64,000 nt of DNA from Cystobacter ferrugineus (GTDB lineage: Bacteria; Myxococcota; Myxococcia; Myxococcales; Myxococcaceae), in the NCBI RefSeq assembly GCF_001887355.1, contig NZ_MPIN01000021.1, forward strand, positions 1 to 64,000, written 5' to 3'. This document shows, in pieces, positions 18,495-28,100 of the stretch. The notes under the pieces were generated by a model, which saw only the letters and a program-made list of their open reading frames with translations, ran no database searches and was not told where the DNA came from. The stretch's first letter is position 1. The number at the start of each line of letters is the position of its first letter. The position numbers were made by a program, and so were the translations under genes.

Positions 18495-18507
18495 CACTCT
18501 TTCTCGG
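18477..18507. promoter_or_regulatory. Palindromic operator candidate over the pncB promoter
   Basis: CCGAGAAAAAGT and ACTCTTTCTCGG form 12-base arms matching at 11 positions around a 7-base centre. The site covers the -35 box and most of the spacer, an ideal place for repression. No T-tract follows, and it lies upstream of the start, so it is not a terminator. NrtR, encoded in the same operon, is the obvious candidate binder; this is inference. Confidence 0.6.
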
Positions 18508-18762
18508 AGGCTGGAGCTCCGCGCGCCGTCCGCCACGAACAGCAGTCACCACCTGGTGACAACAGACACCAGGGAACGGATGTTCGCTGTCGCCGTGTCA
18601 GCCCGGAACCCGGGTGCGAATGCTCCTTTGCTCGAAGTGCCAGTCCTTGGCTAGGGTGGACGACAGACGCTGGCATGCCCACTGCAACTGCCCCGCGGCA
18701 TCGCTGACGCCTGCGTCTCCCGAGTCGGCTCTCCCCTGTCGTGCCTTCCCCCGGAGTCACCC

Positions 18763-19293
18763 ATGGCCATTCCCCCCAGCATCGGCAAACCCGGCTTCGC
18801 CACGCTCGTCCGGACCACCCAGGAGCAGGGCAAGATGCTGGGCAAGATCGCCGAGGGAGTGAAGAGCGGAGCCATCACCCCCAAGGAGTCTCGCAAGCTG
18901 CTCGAGGGCCAGCAGAAGCTCTCCGCGTCCGTGGAGTCCGCCCTGGCCGACGGCGAGGTGTCCGTGGGCGAGGAGCTCGGTCTGCTCCAGCAGGGCCTGG
19001 ACAACCTCAAGAACATCAAGGCGGCCTACGAGAACAACACCCAGGACGCCTTCGCATCCGAGTCGGTGAGCGCCCCGGGGCAGGTCCGACAGATTGGCGC
19101 CATCGCCGAGGGCATCCGCCAGGGCACCATCGATCCCAAGGAGGCGCAGAAGCTCCTCGAGGGGCAGATCGCGCTCCTCAAGGCCCGCGCCGAGTCCACC
19201 ACCCCCGAGGACCTGGCCTTCATGGACATGTCCGAGGAGCTGCAGGACCTGGAGATCGAGCTCGCGAAGCTGATCAACCTCACCAACGGCTGA
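18763..19293 (+). CDS. Small two-repeat helical protein of unknown function
   Basis: The 176-residue protein has no signal peptide or membrane segment. It contains two copies of a helical unit: IAEGVKSGAITPKESRKLLEG (about residues 27-48) and IAEGIRQGTIDPKEAQKLLEG (about 111-131), each followed by a Q-x-x-L segment. The ITPKE/IDPKE turn resembles the helix-loop of EF-hand-like or dockerin-like units but lacks the Asp ladder for calcium. An acidic, amphipathic composition suggests a soluble protein. It stands alone, convergent with ppa. I do not recognise the family. Confidence 0.75.
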   Translation: MAIPPSIGKPGFATLVRTTQEQGKMLGKIAEGVKSGAITPKESRKLLEGQQKLSASVESALADGEVSVGEELGLLQQGLDNLKNIKAAYENNTQDAFASESVSAPGQVRQIGAIAEGIRQGTIDPKEAQKLLEGQIALLKARAESTTPEDLAFMDMSEELQDLEIELAKLINLTNG

Positions 19294-19313
19294 CCGTCCC
19301 CGCCGCGCGCACC

Positions 19314-19344
19314 GGGCGCCGGAGCCTCGAGGACTCCAGCGCCC
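19314..19344. terminator. Hairpin between convergent genes, candidate bidirectional terminator
   Basis: GGGCGCCGGAG and CTCCAGCGCCC form an 11-bp stem with one mismatch around a 9-base loop, between the convergent repeat-protein gene and ppa. There is no T-tract, so factor-dependent or structural termination is more likely than classic intrinsic termination. Confidence 0.45.
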
Positions 19345-19368
19345 ACGTGCGTCGCGAAGGCGCGGGGC

Positions 19369-20037
19369 TCAGCGCTTCGCGCGGCCGCGCGCCTTGGCCG
19401 CCGGGGGCTGGCCGAACACGCGCTGGTAGTCCTTCATGCTGCGGATGATGACCTCGTGGGCCTCGGCGCTGTCGTACATCTCCACGATCTCCACCGAGCG
19501 CTTGGCCTGACTGGGAAGCTGCTTGTACGTCAGGAAGTAGTGCTTGAGCCGCTCCACGAGCGCGTTGGGCAGCTGCGCCACGTGCTGGAAGGCCCCGTAG
19601 ACCAGGTCCGACTCCAGCACGGCGATGATCTTGTCGTCGGCCTCGTTGCCGTCGACCATGCGGAAGCCGCCTACCGGCACGGCGCGCACCAGCAGCGCCC
19701 CCGCGGGGATGACCTTCTCCGTCAACACGCAGATGTCGAGCGGATCCCCATCTCCCTTGATGTCCTTGTGGCCGGTGCGCTCCGCGCAGCGCTTGGCGAC
19801 CAGCTCGTCACAGTAGGTCCGGGGGATGAACCCATAGAGCGTGGGGCACTGGCTGGAGAAGCGCTGAGGCCGGTCCAGCCTCAGGATGCCCGCCTCCTTG
19901 TCGAGCTCGTACTTCACCGTGTCGGTGGGGACGATCTCGATGTACGCGGTGACGCTCTCGGGAGCGTTCTCACCGGGGGAAATGCCATGCCAGGGATGGG
20001 CCTGGAAGGTGTGGGTCGGCGGATTCTTTGTGGCCAT
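19369..20037 (-). CDS. ppa: Family I inorganic pyrophosphatase
   Basis: The 222-residue enzyme hydrolyses PPi to phosphate, using Mg2+. The signature GDGDPLDICVL with its acidic metal ligands is present, as are YELDKEAGILRLDRP and the PTLYGFIPRTYCDE segment. The C-terminus is an extra basic tail (PPAAKARGRAKR) not needed for catalysis. The ATG at 20037 lies one base after the epmA stop (TGA-C-ATG), so the two are translationally coupled; a TTG at 20046 would overlap epmA. The pairing makes sense because EpmA releases PPi when it forms lysyl-adenylate. Confidence 0.9.
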   Translation of the reverse strand: MATKNPPTHTFQAHPWHGISPGENAPESVTAYIEIVPTDTVKYELDKEAGILRLDRPQRFSSQCPTLYGFIPRTYCDELVAKRCAERTGHKDIKGDGDPLDICVLTEKVIPAGALLVRAVPVGGFRMVDGNEADDKIIAVLESDLVYGAFQHVAQLPNALVERLKHYFLTYKQLPSQAKRSVEIVEMYDSAEAHEVIIRSMKDYQRVFGQPPAAKARGRAKR

Positions 20038-20038
20038 G

Positions 20039-21028
20039 TCACTCAACGAATTCGTGGGCGGGGAACAACAGCACGTCCGAAATGGACGCCACGCCCAACA
20101 TCAACATCAGGATACGATCCAGCCCCACGGCGATACCCGCCGAGGGCGGCATCCGCCCTACCGCGTCCAGGAAGCGCTCGTCCAGCGGATAGACGGCCCG
20201 GCCCGTGTTCCGCCGGAATTCCTGCTCCTCCAACAACCGGGCTCGCTGCTCCACCGCGTCCGTCAGCTCGGAGAAGCCGTTGGCCAGCTCCAACCCCCGG
20301 GCGTAGAGCTCCGTGCGCTCGGCCACCGCGGGCTCCCCGGGCTTGAGCCGCGCCAGCGAGGCCATGGACGCGGGGTACTCCGTGAGGAAGGTGGGACGCT
20401 CCTGTCCCAGGCCCCCCTCCACCCGCTGCAGGAAGAGGTGGAAGAAGACGTCGTCGTACAGGACGGAATCCCCGGTGCGCACCCCGGCCGCCTCCGCCGC
20501 GCGCTTGAGCGAGGGCCCATCCGGGCAGGCGCGCAAGTCCACGCCCGTGGCCCGGAGCACCGCGTCCCGCACGGACACCCGCTCGTAGGGCGTCCGGGTG
20601 AAGAACCCATCCCCGCCCACCGCGCGATCCGCCTCCGCCAGCGCCCCCTCCAGGTCCGCCATGATGGCGTGGTAGTCCGCCTGGGGCCGGTAGAACTCCA
20701 GCAGGGTGAACTCGGGGTTGTGCGTGCGCGACACCTCGCCGTTGCGGAACACCTTGCAGATCTGGAACAGCGGACCCGAGCCGTCGGCGAGCAGCCGCTT
20801 CATGGCGTACTCGGGACTGGTGTGCAGGTAGAGCGAGCGCCCGCGGCCCACGTCCGTCTCGGGGACGAAGGGAGTCTCGAAGGCGGTGATGTGGGGCTCC
20901 ATCCCGGGGGTCGGGACGAGCAGGGGCGTGTCCACCTCCAGGTAGTCACGCTGGGTGAAGAACCGGCGAAGGGCTGCATAGAGGGCCTGCCGGGCGGCGG
21001 CCGAGCGCCACTGCACTGAATTGGGCAT
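20039..21028 (-). CDS. epmA: EF-P lysine lysyltransferase EpmA (GenX/PoxA type)
   Basis: The 329-residue protein is a class II lysyl-tRNA synthetase catalytic core without the anticodon-binding domain, the size of E. coli EpmA. Motif 2 region FQICKVFRNGEVSRTHNPEFTLLEFY, the LEVDTPLLVPTPGMEPHI segment and motif 3 (GIAVGLDRILMLMLG) are visible. It attaches (R)-beta-lysine to elongation factor P, which relieves ribosome stalling at polyproline. No epmB aminomutase or efp gene is in the window. The start (MPNSVQWRS) has no strong ribosome site and is only 30 bases from a divergent gene. It is coupled to ppa downstream. Confidence 0.9.
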   Translation of the reverse strand: MPNSVQWRSAAARQALYAALRRFFTQRDYLEVDTPLLVPTPGMEPHITAFETPFVPETDVGRGRSLYLHTSPEYAMKRLLADGSGPLFQICKVFRNGEVSRTHNPEFTLLEFYRPQADYHAIMADLEGALAEADRAVGGDGFFTRTPYERVSVRDAVLRATGVDLRACPDGPSLKRAAEAAGVRTGDSVLYDDVFFHLFLQRVEGGLGQERPTFLTEYPASMASLARLKPGEPAVAERTELYARGLELANGFSELTDAVEQRARLLEEQEFRRNTGRAVYPLDERFLDAVGRMPPSAGIAVGLDRILMLMLGVASISDVLLFPAHEFVE

Positions 21029-21058
21029 GAGCGCCGCTGAAGTTACATTGCGCCCCCC

Positions 21059-22840
21059 ATGCGCCCAAGGCTTCCCGCACTCATCCTCAGCGTCGCTCTC
21101 GGTTTCCACGCGGGGTGCGCCACCGCTCCCAAGCCCCCCCCACCCCCCACCGAGGAACAGCAACTGGCCACGCGCGTGGCCCACAGCGCGTCCGCCGCCG
21201 AGGCCCTGCTCCAGGCGCAGGATCTGCTGGTGTGGAACTACTGGGCCGAAGGCGCCCGGGCGGACATGGCCTCCACGTACGCCGGCCAGGACACGCTCTT
21301 CACCCTCGAGGCCATCCGCGACATCGAGCAGCTGCGCCAGCGCACCACCGATCCCCGGGAGATCCGCGCCCTCACCGCGCTCCAGGCCCACTTCGCCGGC
21401 GAGTACCTGTCCCAGCAGCTCGCCGAGGTGAACGACGCACTGGCCAACCTGGAGGCCTCGTTGAGCTTCCAGGTGGACGGCCGGGAGGTGCGCTGGCACG
21501 AGCTGGAGCGGCTGCTGGCCAACGAGCGCAGCGCGCTCAAGCGCAAGGCCCTCTACACCGCGGCCACGCCCGCCCTGGAGCGGCTCTCCCCGCTCATCCG
21601 CCGCCGGGCCGAGCGCACCGAGGAGCTGCTCAAGGAGCTGGGCTACTCCTCCTACGAGGCCTTTGGCGGCGAGCTGCGGCAGGCGGACCTGGAGCGGTTG
21701 GGCATGCTCGCCGAGGAGGTGCTCCAGGCCACCGAGGTGCCCTACAAGGAAGTCATGGAGCGGCTCGCCCAGCGCGAGCTGGGAATGCCCTACGCGAGCC
21801 TCACCCGGGCGGACCTGCCGCGGCTGTTCCGCTCGCGGGAAGTGGAGGGCCTCTTCCTCAAGGGCGAGCAACTCTTGCGCGCCCACGGCACGCTGGCCGG
21901 GATGAACATCGACCTGGGCGAGATGAAGAACGTGCGCATCGACGCCCGGGAGGACGTGAAGGGCAAGAACCCGCGTCCGCTGGCGCTGGGCATCCGGGTG
22001 CCCGGGGACGTGCGGCTGTCGGTGCGCTCGGTGGGGGGCGCGCTGGAGCAGGCGAAGATGCTGCACGAGTTCGGCCACGCGCTGCACTACACCTTCACCA
22101 CGGAGCCGCGCTTCGAGCTGGCCAAGCTGGGCAACCCCACCGTCACCGAGGCCTACGGGGCCCTCTTCGAGGACCTGATGGAGGATCCGGTGTGGCTCGA
22201 GGAGCACGCGGGACTCAAGGACAAGGAGCGCGCCGGGTTCCTCGCGGCGACGAGCTCCCACAAGCTGTTCCTCATCCGCCGCGCCGCGGGACGCCTGCTC
22301 TACCAGCTCGCGCTGCACCGGCAGGGGGAGGCGGTGGATGCACGCGAGCTGTACAGGGCCATCATCTCCCGGGTGGACGCCCTGCCGGCGACGGACGACG
22401 ACGTGGCGCGCTACCAGGTGGACCAGGAGGACTTCTACCAGTCCGCGGACAACTTCCGCGCGTGGTTCCTCGCGGGCCAGTTGCAGGGGCAGCTCAAGGC
22501 GCGCTTCGGCCCGGCGTGGTGGCACAGCCCGGAGGCGGGCACGTTCCTCAAGGGGCTGTGGGCGCATGGCAACGCCCTCTCCGCGCGTGAAGTGGCCGAG
22601 ACCCTGGGTGACCGGGGCATCGTCCCGGACGTGCTGCTGCTGCGGCTCGGCACCACCCTGGGCGTGCCCATGAAGCTGGGAGCGCACGAGGCGCCCGCGG
22701 CTCCAGCGCCCACGGCTCCGGAGGCTCCGAAGCCCGAGGCACCGGCGGCGCCCGAAAGCGCTCCAGCGGCGCCCCAGAGCCCCCCGGCGGCGCCCCAGGG
22801 CGCTCCCGCCCCGGAGAGCCCTCCGGTCCCGGCGGGCTAG
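21059..22840 (+). CDS. M3-like zinc peptidase lipoprotein
   Basis: The 593-residue product begins MRPRLPALILSVALGFHAGC, a lipoprotein signal with Cys20. The body is helical like oligopeptidase F/M3 or M2 enzymes. The zinc site MLHEFGHALHYTF (HExxH) lies near residue 341, with a downstream Glu in TEAYGALFEDLMED as probable third ligand. It probably cleaves peptides in the periplasm. The last 50 residues are Pro/Ala-rich (PAAPAPTAPEAPKPEAPAAP) and likely unstructured. Divergent from epmA by 30 bases; its stop overlaps the stop of the next, convergent gene by three bases at a CTAG palindrome. Confidence 0.8.
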   Translation: MRPRLPALILSVALGFHAGCATAPKPPPPPTEEQQLATRVAHSASAAEALLQAQDLLVWNYWAEGARADMASTYAGQDTLFTLEAIRDIEQLRQRTTDPREIRALTALQAHFAGEYLSQQLAEVNDALANLEASLSFQVDGREVRWHELERLLANERSALKRKALYTAATPALERLSPLIRRRAERTEELLKELGYSSYEAFGGELRQADLERLGMLAEEVLQATEVPYKEVMERLAQRELGMPYASLTRADLPRLFRSREVEGLFLKGEQLLRAHGTLAGMNIDLGEMKNVRIDAREDVKGKNPRPLALGIRVPGDVRLSVRSVGGALEQAKMLHEFGHALHYTFTTEPRFELAKLGNPTVTEAYGALFEDLMEDPVWLEEHAGLKDKERAGFLAATSSHKLFLIRRAAGRLLYQLALHRQGEAVDARELYRAIISRVDALPATDDDVARYQVDQEDFYQSADNFRAWFLAGQLQGQLKARFGPAWWHSPEAGTFLKGLWAHGNALSAREVAETLGDRGIVPDVLLLRLGTTLGVPMKLGAHEAPAAPAPTAPEAPKPEAPAAPESAPAAPQSPPAAPQGAPAPESPPVPAG

Positions 22841-23154
22841 CGCGCCTCCAGCGCGGCGGCCCGTGCCTCGCGGCGTAGCTGGGCGTCGAGCCAGAAGGTT
22901 CCCCCCGGCACCAGCGAGGCGACGAAGGCCACCACCACCCGGGTGAAGCCCCAGCGGTGCTCGAGAGCGGCCATCATCAGCGTGTACACGTACGCGATGA
23001 ACAGCACGCCGTGGGCCATGCCCACCCCGCGCACCATCTGCGGCATGCCCAGGTAGTACTTCAGCGGCATGGCCAGGAAGAGAAGGACGAGGAAGGACAG
23101 TCCTTCCCAGAAGGCGACGGCGCGGAAGCGCCCGAGGGGGGTGGTCAGCAGCAT
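22837..23154 (-). CDS. DUF3817-family small membrane protein
   Basis: The 105-residue protein starts MLLTTPLGRFRAVAFWEGLS with GGGAGAG upstream; longer upstream frames are rejected. Three hydrophobic segments are visible (WEGLSFLVLLFLAMPLKYYLG, VGMAHGVLFIAYVYTLMMAA, VVVAFVASLVPGGTFWLDAQL). The RAVAFWEGLSF..PLKY and HG-x-LF pattern fits DUF3817, inner-membrane proteins of unknown function. It ends at the convergent peptidase gene and is divergent from the lipoprotein gene at 23385 across 230 bases. Confidence 0.8.
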   Translation of the reverse strand: MLLTTPLGRFRAVAFWEGLSFLVLLFLAMPLKYYLGMPQMVRGVGMAHGVLFIAYVYTLMMAALEHRWGFTRVVVAFVASLVPGGTFWLDAQLRREARAAALEAR

Positions 23155-23384
23155 GGCGATGTCTCTCCCACGGCCATGAGCACGAGGGAGCGGACTTGCT
23201 CCGTCAGGCCGCGATACGGGGGCGCGGCACTGTAGTCCGGGTCGCGCGTCCCCGCGATTCGCTCCGCGCGCGAGTAAACCCGGCCTCCGGGTGAGAATCT
23301 CCCCGTCCAAGCCCCCCGGGGGTTGGCGATGGACGGTATGATTCGTCCACCACCGAACCCAATGCCCCCCAGGAGGACCCCCCG

Positions 23385-24194
23385 GTGCACGTCGAACGGC
23401 GCGCTCGCCGCGTTTTGCTCTCACTCCTCTGTCTCACCTGGATGATGCCCGTTGCGTGCAAGCGGGCCTCGGAGACTCCGGCGGAGGGAGCCCGCGGCGC
23501 CCAGGCGGACAACCCCGCCCCGGCCCCAGCCCAGGCCACCTCACTGCCCGTCCAGGTCCTGCCGGGACTCGAGGTGATTTCCAAGCCCGAGGAGGCCGCC
23601 GCGGCCCTGCGCCGCGAATGGCCCCAGACCTACACGCTCATGGAGGGCCGACTCCCCCAGAGGAAGGCGCGGGAACTGCGCCGGTGCACGGACATCGAGG
23701 GCGTGGACGTGAATGACGTCGACGTCATCACCCAGCAGGAGACCGAGGTCGTCCAGCTCCAGTTCCTCCAGTGCCGGGTGATGAAGGCACTCACCACGGC
23801 CCGTCCTTCACGCACCAGCCATGTGCGGGAGCTCCTCACGATGAAGTCCCCGGGCGAGGTCCTCCCCGCGGCGATGGCGCCGGAGTTCGGCGAGGCGGCT
23901 CCAGACAAGGCCCAGGAGCGGCAGGGAAAGTCCTGGAGCGCCACCGAGCCCGAGCTCCACTTCGAGCCGAGAACCGGCGAGCGCAACGCCTTCAGCCTCG
24001 AGGTCACCGGCCGGGACACCCTGGGGCTGCTGGAGTGGTGGGCCACGGGAGACTTCAATGGAGATGGGCAGGAGGACGTGATCGCCTATCGGGCCATGTC
24101 CCCCCGGGGCGGCTCCCTGACCGACATCGCCGCCTTCGTGCTGACGCGCTCCCAACCCCAAGGCGTCCTCCAGATCCTCGAGCACTGGCGGTAA
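23385..24194 (+). CDS. Predicted lipoprotein, first gene of the peptidoglycan-hydrolase operon
   Basis: The 269-residue product starts at a GTG with AGGAGG upstream. The N-terminal MHVERRARRVLLSLLCLTWMMPVACK is a signal sequence with an imperfect lipobox before Cys25. The C-terminal quarter has ATGDFNGDGQEDVIAYRAM, an FG-GAP-like acidic loop that may bind calcium. It therefore acts in the envelope. It is 27 bases before a second exported protein gene and upstream of two signal-less cell-wall hydrolase genes in the same direction. I infer a periplasmic immunity or protective role; no known immunity family was recognised. Confidence 0.72.
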   Translation: MHVERRARRVLLSLLCLTWMMPVACKRASETPAEGARGAQADNPAPAPAQATSLPVQVLPGLEVISKPEEAAAALRREWPQTYTLMEGRLPQRKARELRRCTDIEGVDVNDVDVITQQETEVVQLQFLQCRVMKALTTARPSRTSHVRELLTMKSPGEVLPAAMAPEFGEAAPDKAQERQGKSWSATEPELHFEPRTGERNAFSLEVTGRDTLGLLEWWATGDFNGDGQEDVIAYRAMSPRGGSLTDIAAFVLTRSQPQGVLQILEHWR

Positions 24195-24221
24195 TTCCTC
24201 GCGACCCCAGGACCTACAGAC

Positions 24222-25130
24222 ATGCGCAACGCCACCAAGCCCCTCCCCTCCCGCTCGATGATCATTCCCTCGCTCCTGACGTCCGCGGCGTCCTTCCTGC
24301 TCGGGGCGGCGCCAGCCCCCGCCCACGCGGAGGAGCGCCTGTGTGACTCGGATTGGGGAGCAAAGAGTCTCACCATCGAGATCGGCGAGAGGAAGAACGA
24401 TGGACAGCCATTGCAGTCCTACGATCCCTCGAAACCCTTCGAGCCCTATGACCTCCTGGGCGATCGCTATCTCTTCGCCGACAAGGGAGTGGTGTACCGA
24501 ACCGTAGGCAGCTTCACGGACAGACAAGAAGGCGAAGAGGCGCTGAAGACAGTCTACACGGAGATGACCCACCTCTACACGGGGGCCTACAAGCCCTATC
24601 TGACGAGCTTGGGTCCCTACCTGGTCAATGACGCCTCCACCTGCAAGGTAAACAGGGACAATCCAGTCATCGACCCCGCCTCCTGGATCATGGAGAAGGA
24701 CAAGGTGCTGTTGGTGGGGCAGGCCACCACGACCTGCGAGCGGGGCCAGACCACCAAGAAGCTCACCGTGGTGTCCTGTGACGGGAAGAAGAACCTGCTC
24801 ACCGATTCGGTCTCCGCGCCCTGTGAGGCCGGCCGGGTCACCACCTGCATCCACCCCCTGGCCCCGGGTGTCTTCATCTTCGAGCACTTCTACTCATCAC
24901 CTGGCTCGGGAACCTCGGTGAACCTGCGGGTCTACGACACGGGCAAGAAGAAGAAGCTCAAGGCCTTGTCCTGGGTCAACGAAGGCGGGCCCGAGGCTGA
25001 GGTGTTGGGAGTCGAGGACGTCGACAAGGATGGTGTTCCCGAAATCGTGCGCAGCATCGCCGAAAGCGGCAAACCCACGTCCATATTCAAGTGGAAGAGC
25101 GGCAAGTTCATCGAGGTCAAGGCTCCGTGA
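24222..25130 (+). CDS. Exported protein of unknown function, candidate periplasmic immunity protein
   Basis: The 302-residue product has a signal peptide ending at about AHA-EE (residue 36). The mature part has several Cys (CDSDW, STCK, TTCE, VSCD, APCE, TTCI), suggesting disulfides in the periplasm. Its C-terminus contains VLGVEDVDKDGVPEIVR, an acidic FG-GAP-like loop similar to that in the preceding lipoprotein. Its stop overlaps the GTG start of the M15 peptidase gene by four bases (GTGA), so the two proteins are made together. That coupling, and its location outside the cytoplasm where the peptidase would act, suggest immunity. No characterised family was recognised. Confidence 0.75.
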   Translation: MRNATKPLPSRSMIIPSLLTSAASFLLGAAPAPAHAEERLCDSDWGAKSLTIEIGERKNDGQPLQSYDPSKPFEPYDLLGDRYLFADKGVVYRTVGSFTDRQEGEEALKTVYTEMTHLYTGAYKPYLTSLGPYLVNDASTCKVNRDNPVIDPASWIMEKDKVLLVGQATTTCERGQTTKKLTVVSCDGKKNLLTDSVSAPCEAGRVTTCIHPLAPGVFIFEHFYSSPGSGTSVNLRVYDTGKKKKLKALSWVNEGGPEAEVLGVEDVDKDGVPEIVRSIAESGKPTSIFKWKSGKFIEVKAP

Positions 25131-28100
25131 GCTACAGCCACCAACAACCCACGCACAAATACACGACGGACGCCGAACTCGAGCGCATCTATGGCAAGCG
25201 CCTGGTGCACAACGACTTCCAGAGCGACAGCATCACCGGCAACTTCGAGAAGACGGCGCGGGTTCTCGACAACCCCGTCCTCGAAAGCTTCAGCCGGAAT
25301 CACATCGTCGATGTGAAACTGCCAGGAATCGGTCCACAGAAAGACAAGACCGTCACCGTGCAGTTCAACCGGAAACTGGCCCATCTCCTGTTGGCCGCCT
25401 TCGAGAAGATCCGGTCCGAAAACCTCCCCTACACCATCTATCAGGTCGGCGGATATTTCTTCCGCTACCAACAAAATCCCAGTGTTCGAGAGGCCCTCGA
25501 GAATCGCCCGGAGTACGTGGACCTACGGAAGGACAAGGGCTTCTCGGCCAACTGGAACATCGTCTGCGCGGAACGGGACCGGCAACTCAAGACGTTCGAT
25601 GAGAGAATTCCCTACGGCAGCAAGACGAAAGCCAAGAAGGACCTGCTCTCCAATCACGCCTTTGGAAGCGCCATCGACATCAATTGGGAGACGAATCCCT
25701 ATAAGAAAGGAGCCCTGTTCGACCTCCATCCCAGGATCGTGGCGATCCTGGAGGGATTCGGCTTCAGTTGGGGCGGCAAGTACCATGACTACATGCACTT
25801 CGAGTACCTGCGCGGCACCATCGAGGGCGTTCCCGATGAGGATCCACCGCAGGTGTTCTACCCCTTCAGCGCGGAGCAGCGGCGTGAATCGCCCCTCAAG
25901 TACTACTACCTGAACGAGCGGGGGAAAGGCGGCTATTTCCCCGTAGGCCTCCAGCAGAACCTGCACGGCGGCGTCCATCTGGAACCGGAAGCCACCGCCA
26001 CCCGGACCCCCGTCCGCGCCGCCATGCCAGGGTACATCGTGGCCGCGCGCCTCATGGCCCCCGGCAAGGGAGGCGACAACCCGGACGTGCGCCGAGTCAC
26101 GGATGATCGCCCGCTGGGGTTCGTGTTGCTCCGGCATGAAGTGCTGGACAAGAGCAGCAACGGCGCGACCGGGGGGCAGGCCGCCCCCTCCGAGGGAAGC
26201 GCCCCTCCAGCGCATCCCCTCTACAGCCTGTACATGCACCTGGCGGCCCCCCAGTGGGACGCGGCCACTCCAGACCCCGCGGAGGCCCCCTGGTTGGCCT
26301 CTCTTCTCAAGATGCGGTTTGGAGGGGTGGTGGACCTCGACGCCAGCAGCAAGGATGTCGGAAAAACCTTCTGGTCCAAGGAAGCGCTGAGCCCAGGGGC
26401 GACTGCGTTCAAGGTGCATGACCGCGAAGCGCCCTTGTCCGCCCAGAGGGGCTCGAAAATCCTCGCGCTGGGCAAACCGAGCCCCGAGGACGTCCGCCAG
26501 GCCATCGAGGCCCTTCAAGAGGGCGCCGTCATCACCTTTGATCGCGCACTCTTTCCCGTGGCCGCGGGCGAGACGATCGGGTTCGTCAGTGGAAACCAAC
26601 CCCTCGAGGGTCAGGCGCCCGCCGCATCAGCGGGCACGGGCGGCGCCAGATACCTGCACTGGGAGATGTTTTCCCCCAGCACGCAGAACGGCGTCATCGA
26701 GCTGCTTCGCGCCCAGGCTGGAATCGACAAGCTCTTCAACCCGGTCAAGGAGCTCCGGCAGAACAACCTGTTGGACATGCCCTCGGCTGAAAACGAGGGG
26801 GCGTCCAACGAACTCCAGCAGATCCTCGGGAACACCGGGGAGCCGCTCGCCGAGCAACTGCAATCAGACACCTACGGCAGCATCCTGCTGGAGCACTTCA
26901 ACGAGGGGAAGACCTTCTTCCCTGAGCAGCCGGACTCGGCGCCTCGGTTCACCTACCCGCTCGACATCACCCTGGACAATACCTATCAATACAAAGGGGA
27001 TGCCACGGGCCACTGCTCGCTCGATGTCACTTATTTCAAGGGAAACGTCTCGCTCAAGACGGAGAAGATCCGGTTCAAGCCGGGCCAGGGAAAGCTCACC
27101 CTGAACGTCCCCGCGGAGGCGGACACGCTCGACCTCTGGTCTCCCGACTTCTTCCTCGACAAGCCCGATCCCTCGGCGAACGAGAATCCGCGCCCCAAGC
27201 GGCTGGAGAACCGCATCGAACTGTTCGGAAAAGCCGTGACACGGCACTGGCGCAACCTCTTGCTGGATCACTTGAATGAGTGGACCCCGGAAAGTCTCGA
27301 GACCCAGCTGGAGGCACGCAGCGAGGCCGGACATCTCGAGGACATCGTCGACACCTCCAGTCCGACGGTCTTCGCCGCGTGGAAGAAGAACATCCGTCCC
27401 CTGAGCTGGTGGTCCCGGAAGAAGAACGAAGATGATCCGTATGGCGAGGTTCCCGTCCTGGGAGCCGAGGCGCAGGAACAAAGCATCTTCGGTTCGGGTG
27501 AGCAGCTGCTGCCCGAGTCCGCCAACACCCTCAATGTGCATCCGGTAACGACGCTCTGGCTCATCGACATCCTCTTGGAGAAGGAAACCATCGCCTTCAA
27601 GAAGGCCTGGCCGCCAGCGACGTTGAAGCGCAGCGAGAGTACCCAGAAGCCGCCGTTTCTCGGCTTCCTGCACAAGGAAGTGAAGCCCACGGTGGGCATG
27701 GAATTGGTCGGCATCCTGGTACAGCACGGCTACGCAACCACGGACGGAGCGAACGCGACGGATGTGTCGTTCTCGGCGGCCCCGGAAGGAGAAGGGGCTC
27801 CGACCTCCGCTCCCCAGACACTGGGCCGTACCGCCTACCGAGATGGCGTGGCGATGGTCCGCACCTTGTTTCCCTTCTGGGGAAGCTGGCGGATGCAAGC
27901 CACGGACGGAGTTGGTCAACCCTTCGAACCCCTTCAAACCGCGGGCATGACCCTCCAGACAGACAGACCTGAACTGGAAGGCCAGACGCTCGTGCTCGGT
28001 ACCGGAAAAACCGCACCGGCTTCCGATGGGAAGGTCCGTCCCCTCGTTTCGGGAAGCTTGAATTTCAGCAAGAACTGGCCCATCGCACTCGCGGGCTACG

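Larger units (their letters stand above)
18448..18762. other. Intergenic region between pncB and the repeat protein gene
   Basis: These 315 bases hold the pncB promoter and palindrome at the left and, presumably, the promoter of the rightward gene at 18763. A GGAG ribosome site lies 7 bases before that gene's ATG. I see no further gene or RNA structure. Confidence 0.5.

Noticed and set aside
18477-18507. The palindrome before pncB as an intrinsic terminator
   Set aside because: No T-tract follows on either strand and it overlaps a good promoter directly upstream of pncB.
21029-22687. Extending epmA upstream to an 882-residue protein
   Set aside because: The extension is antisense to the M3-like peptidase gene and has the composition of a shadow frame; the 329-residue form matches known EpmA size.
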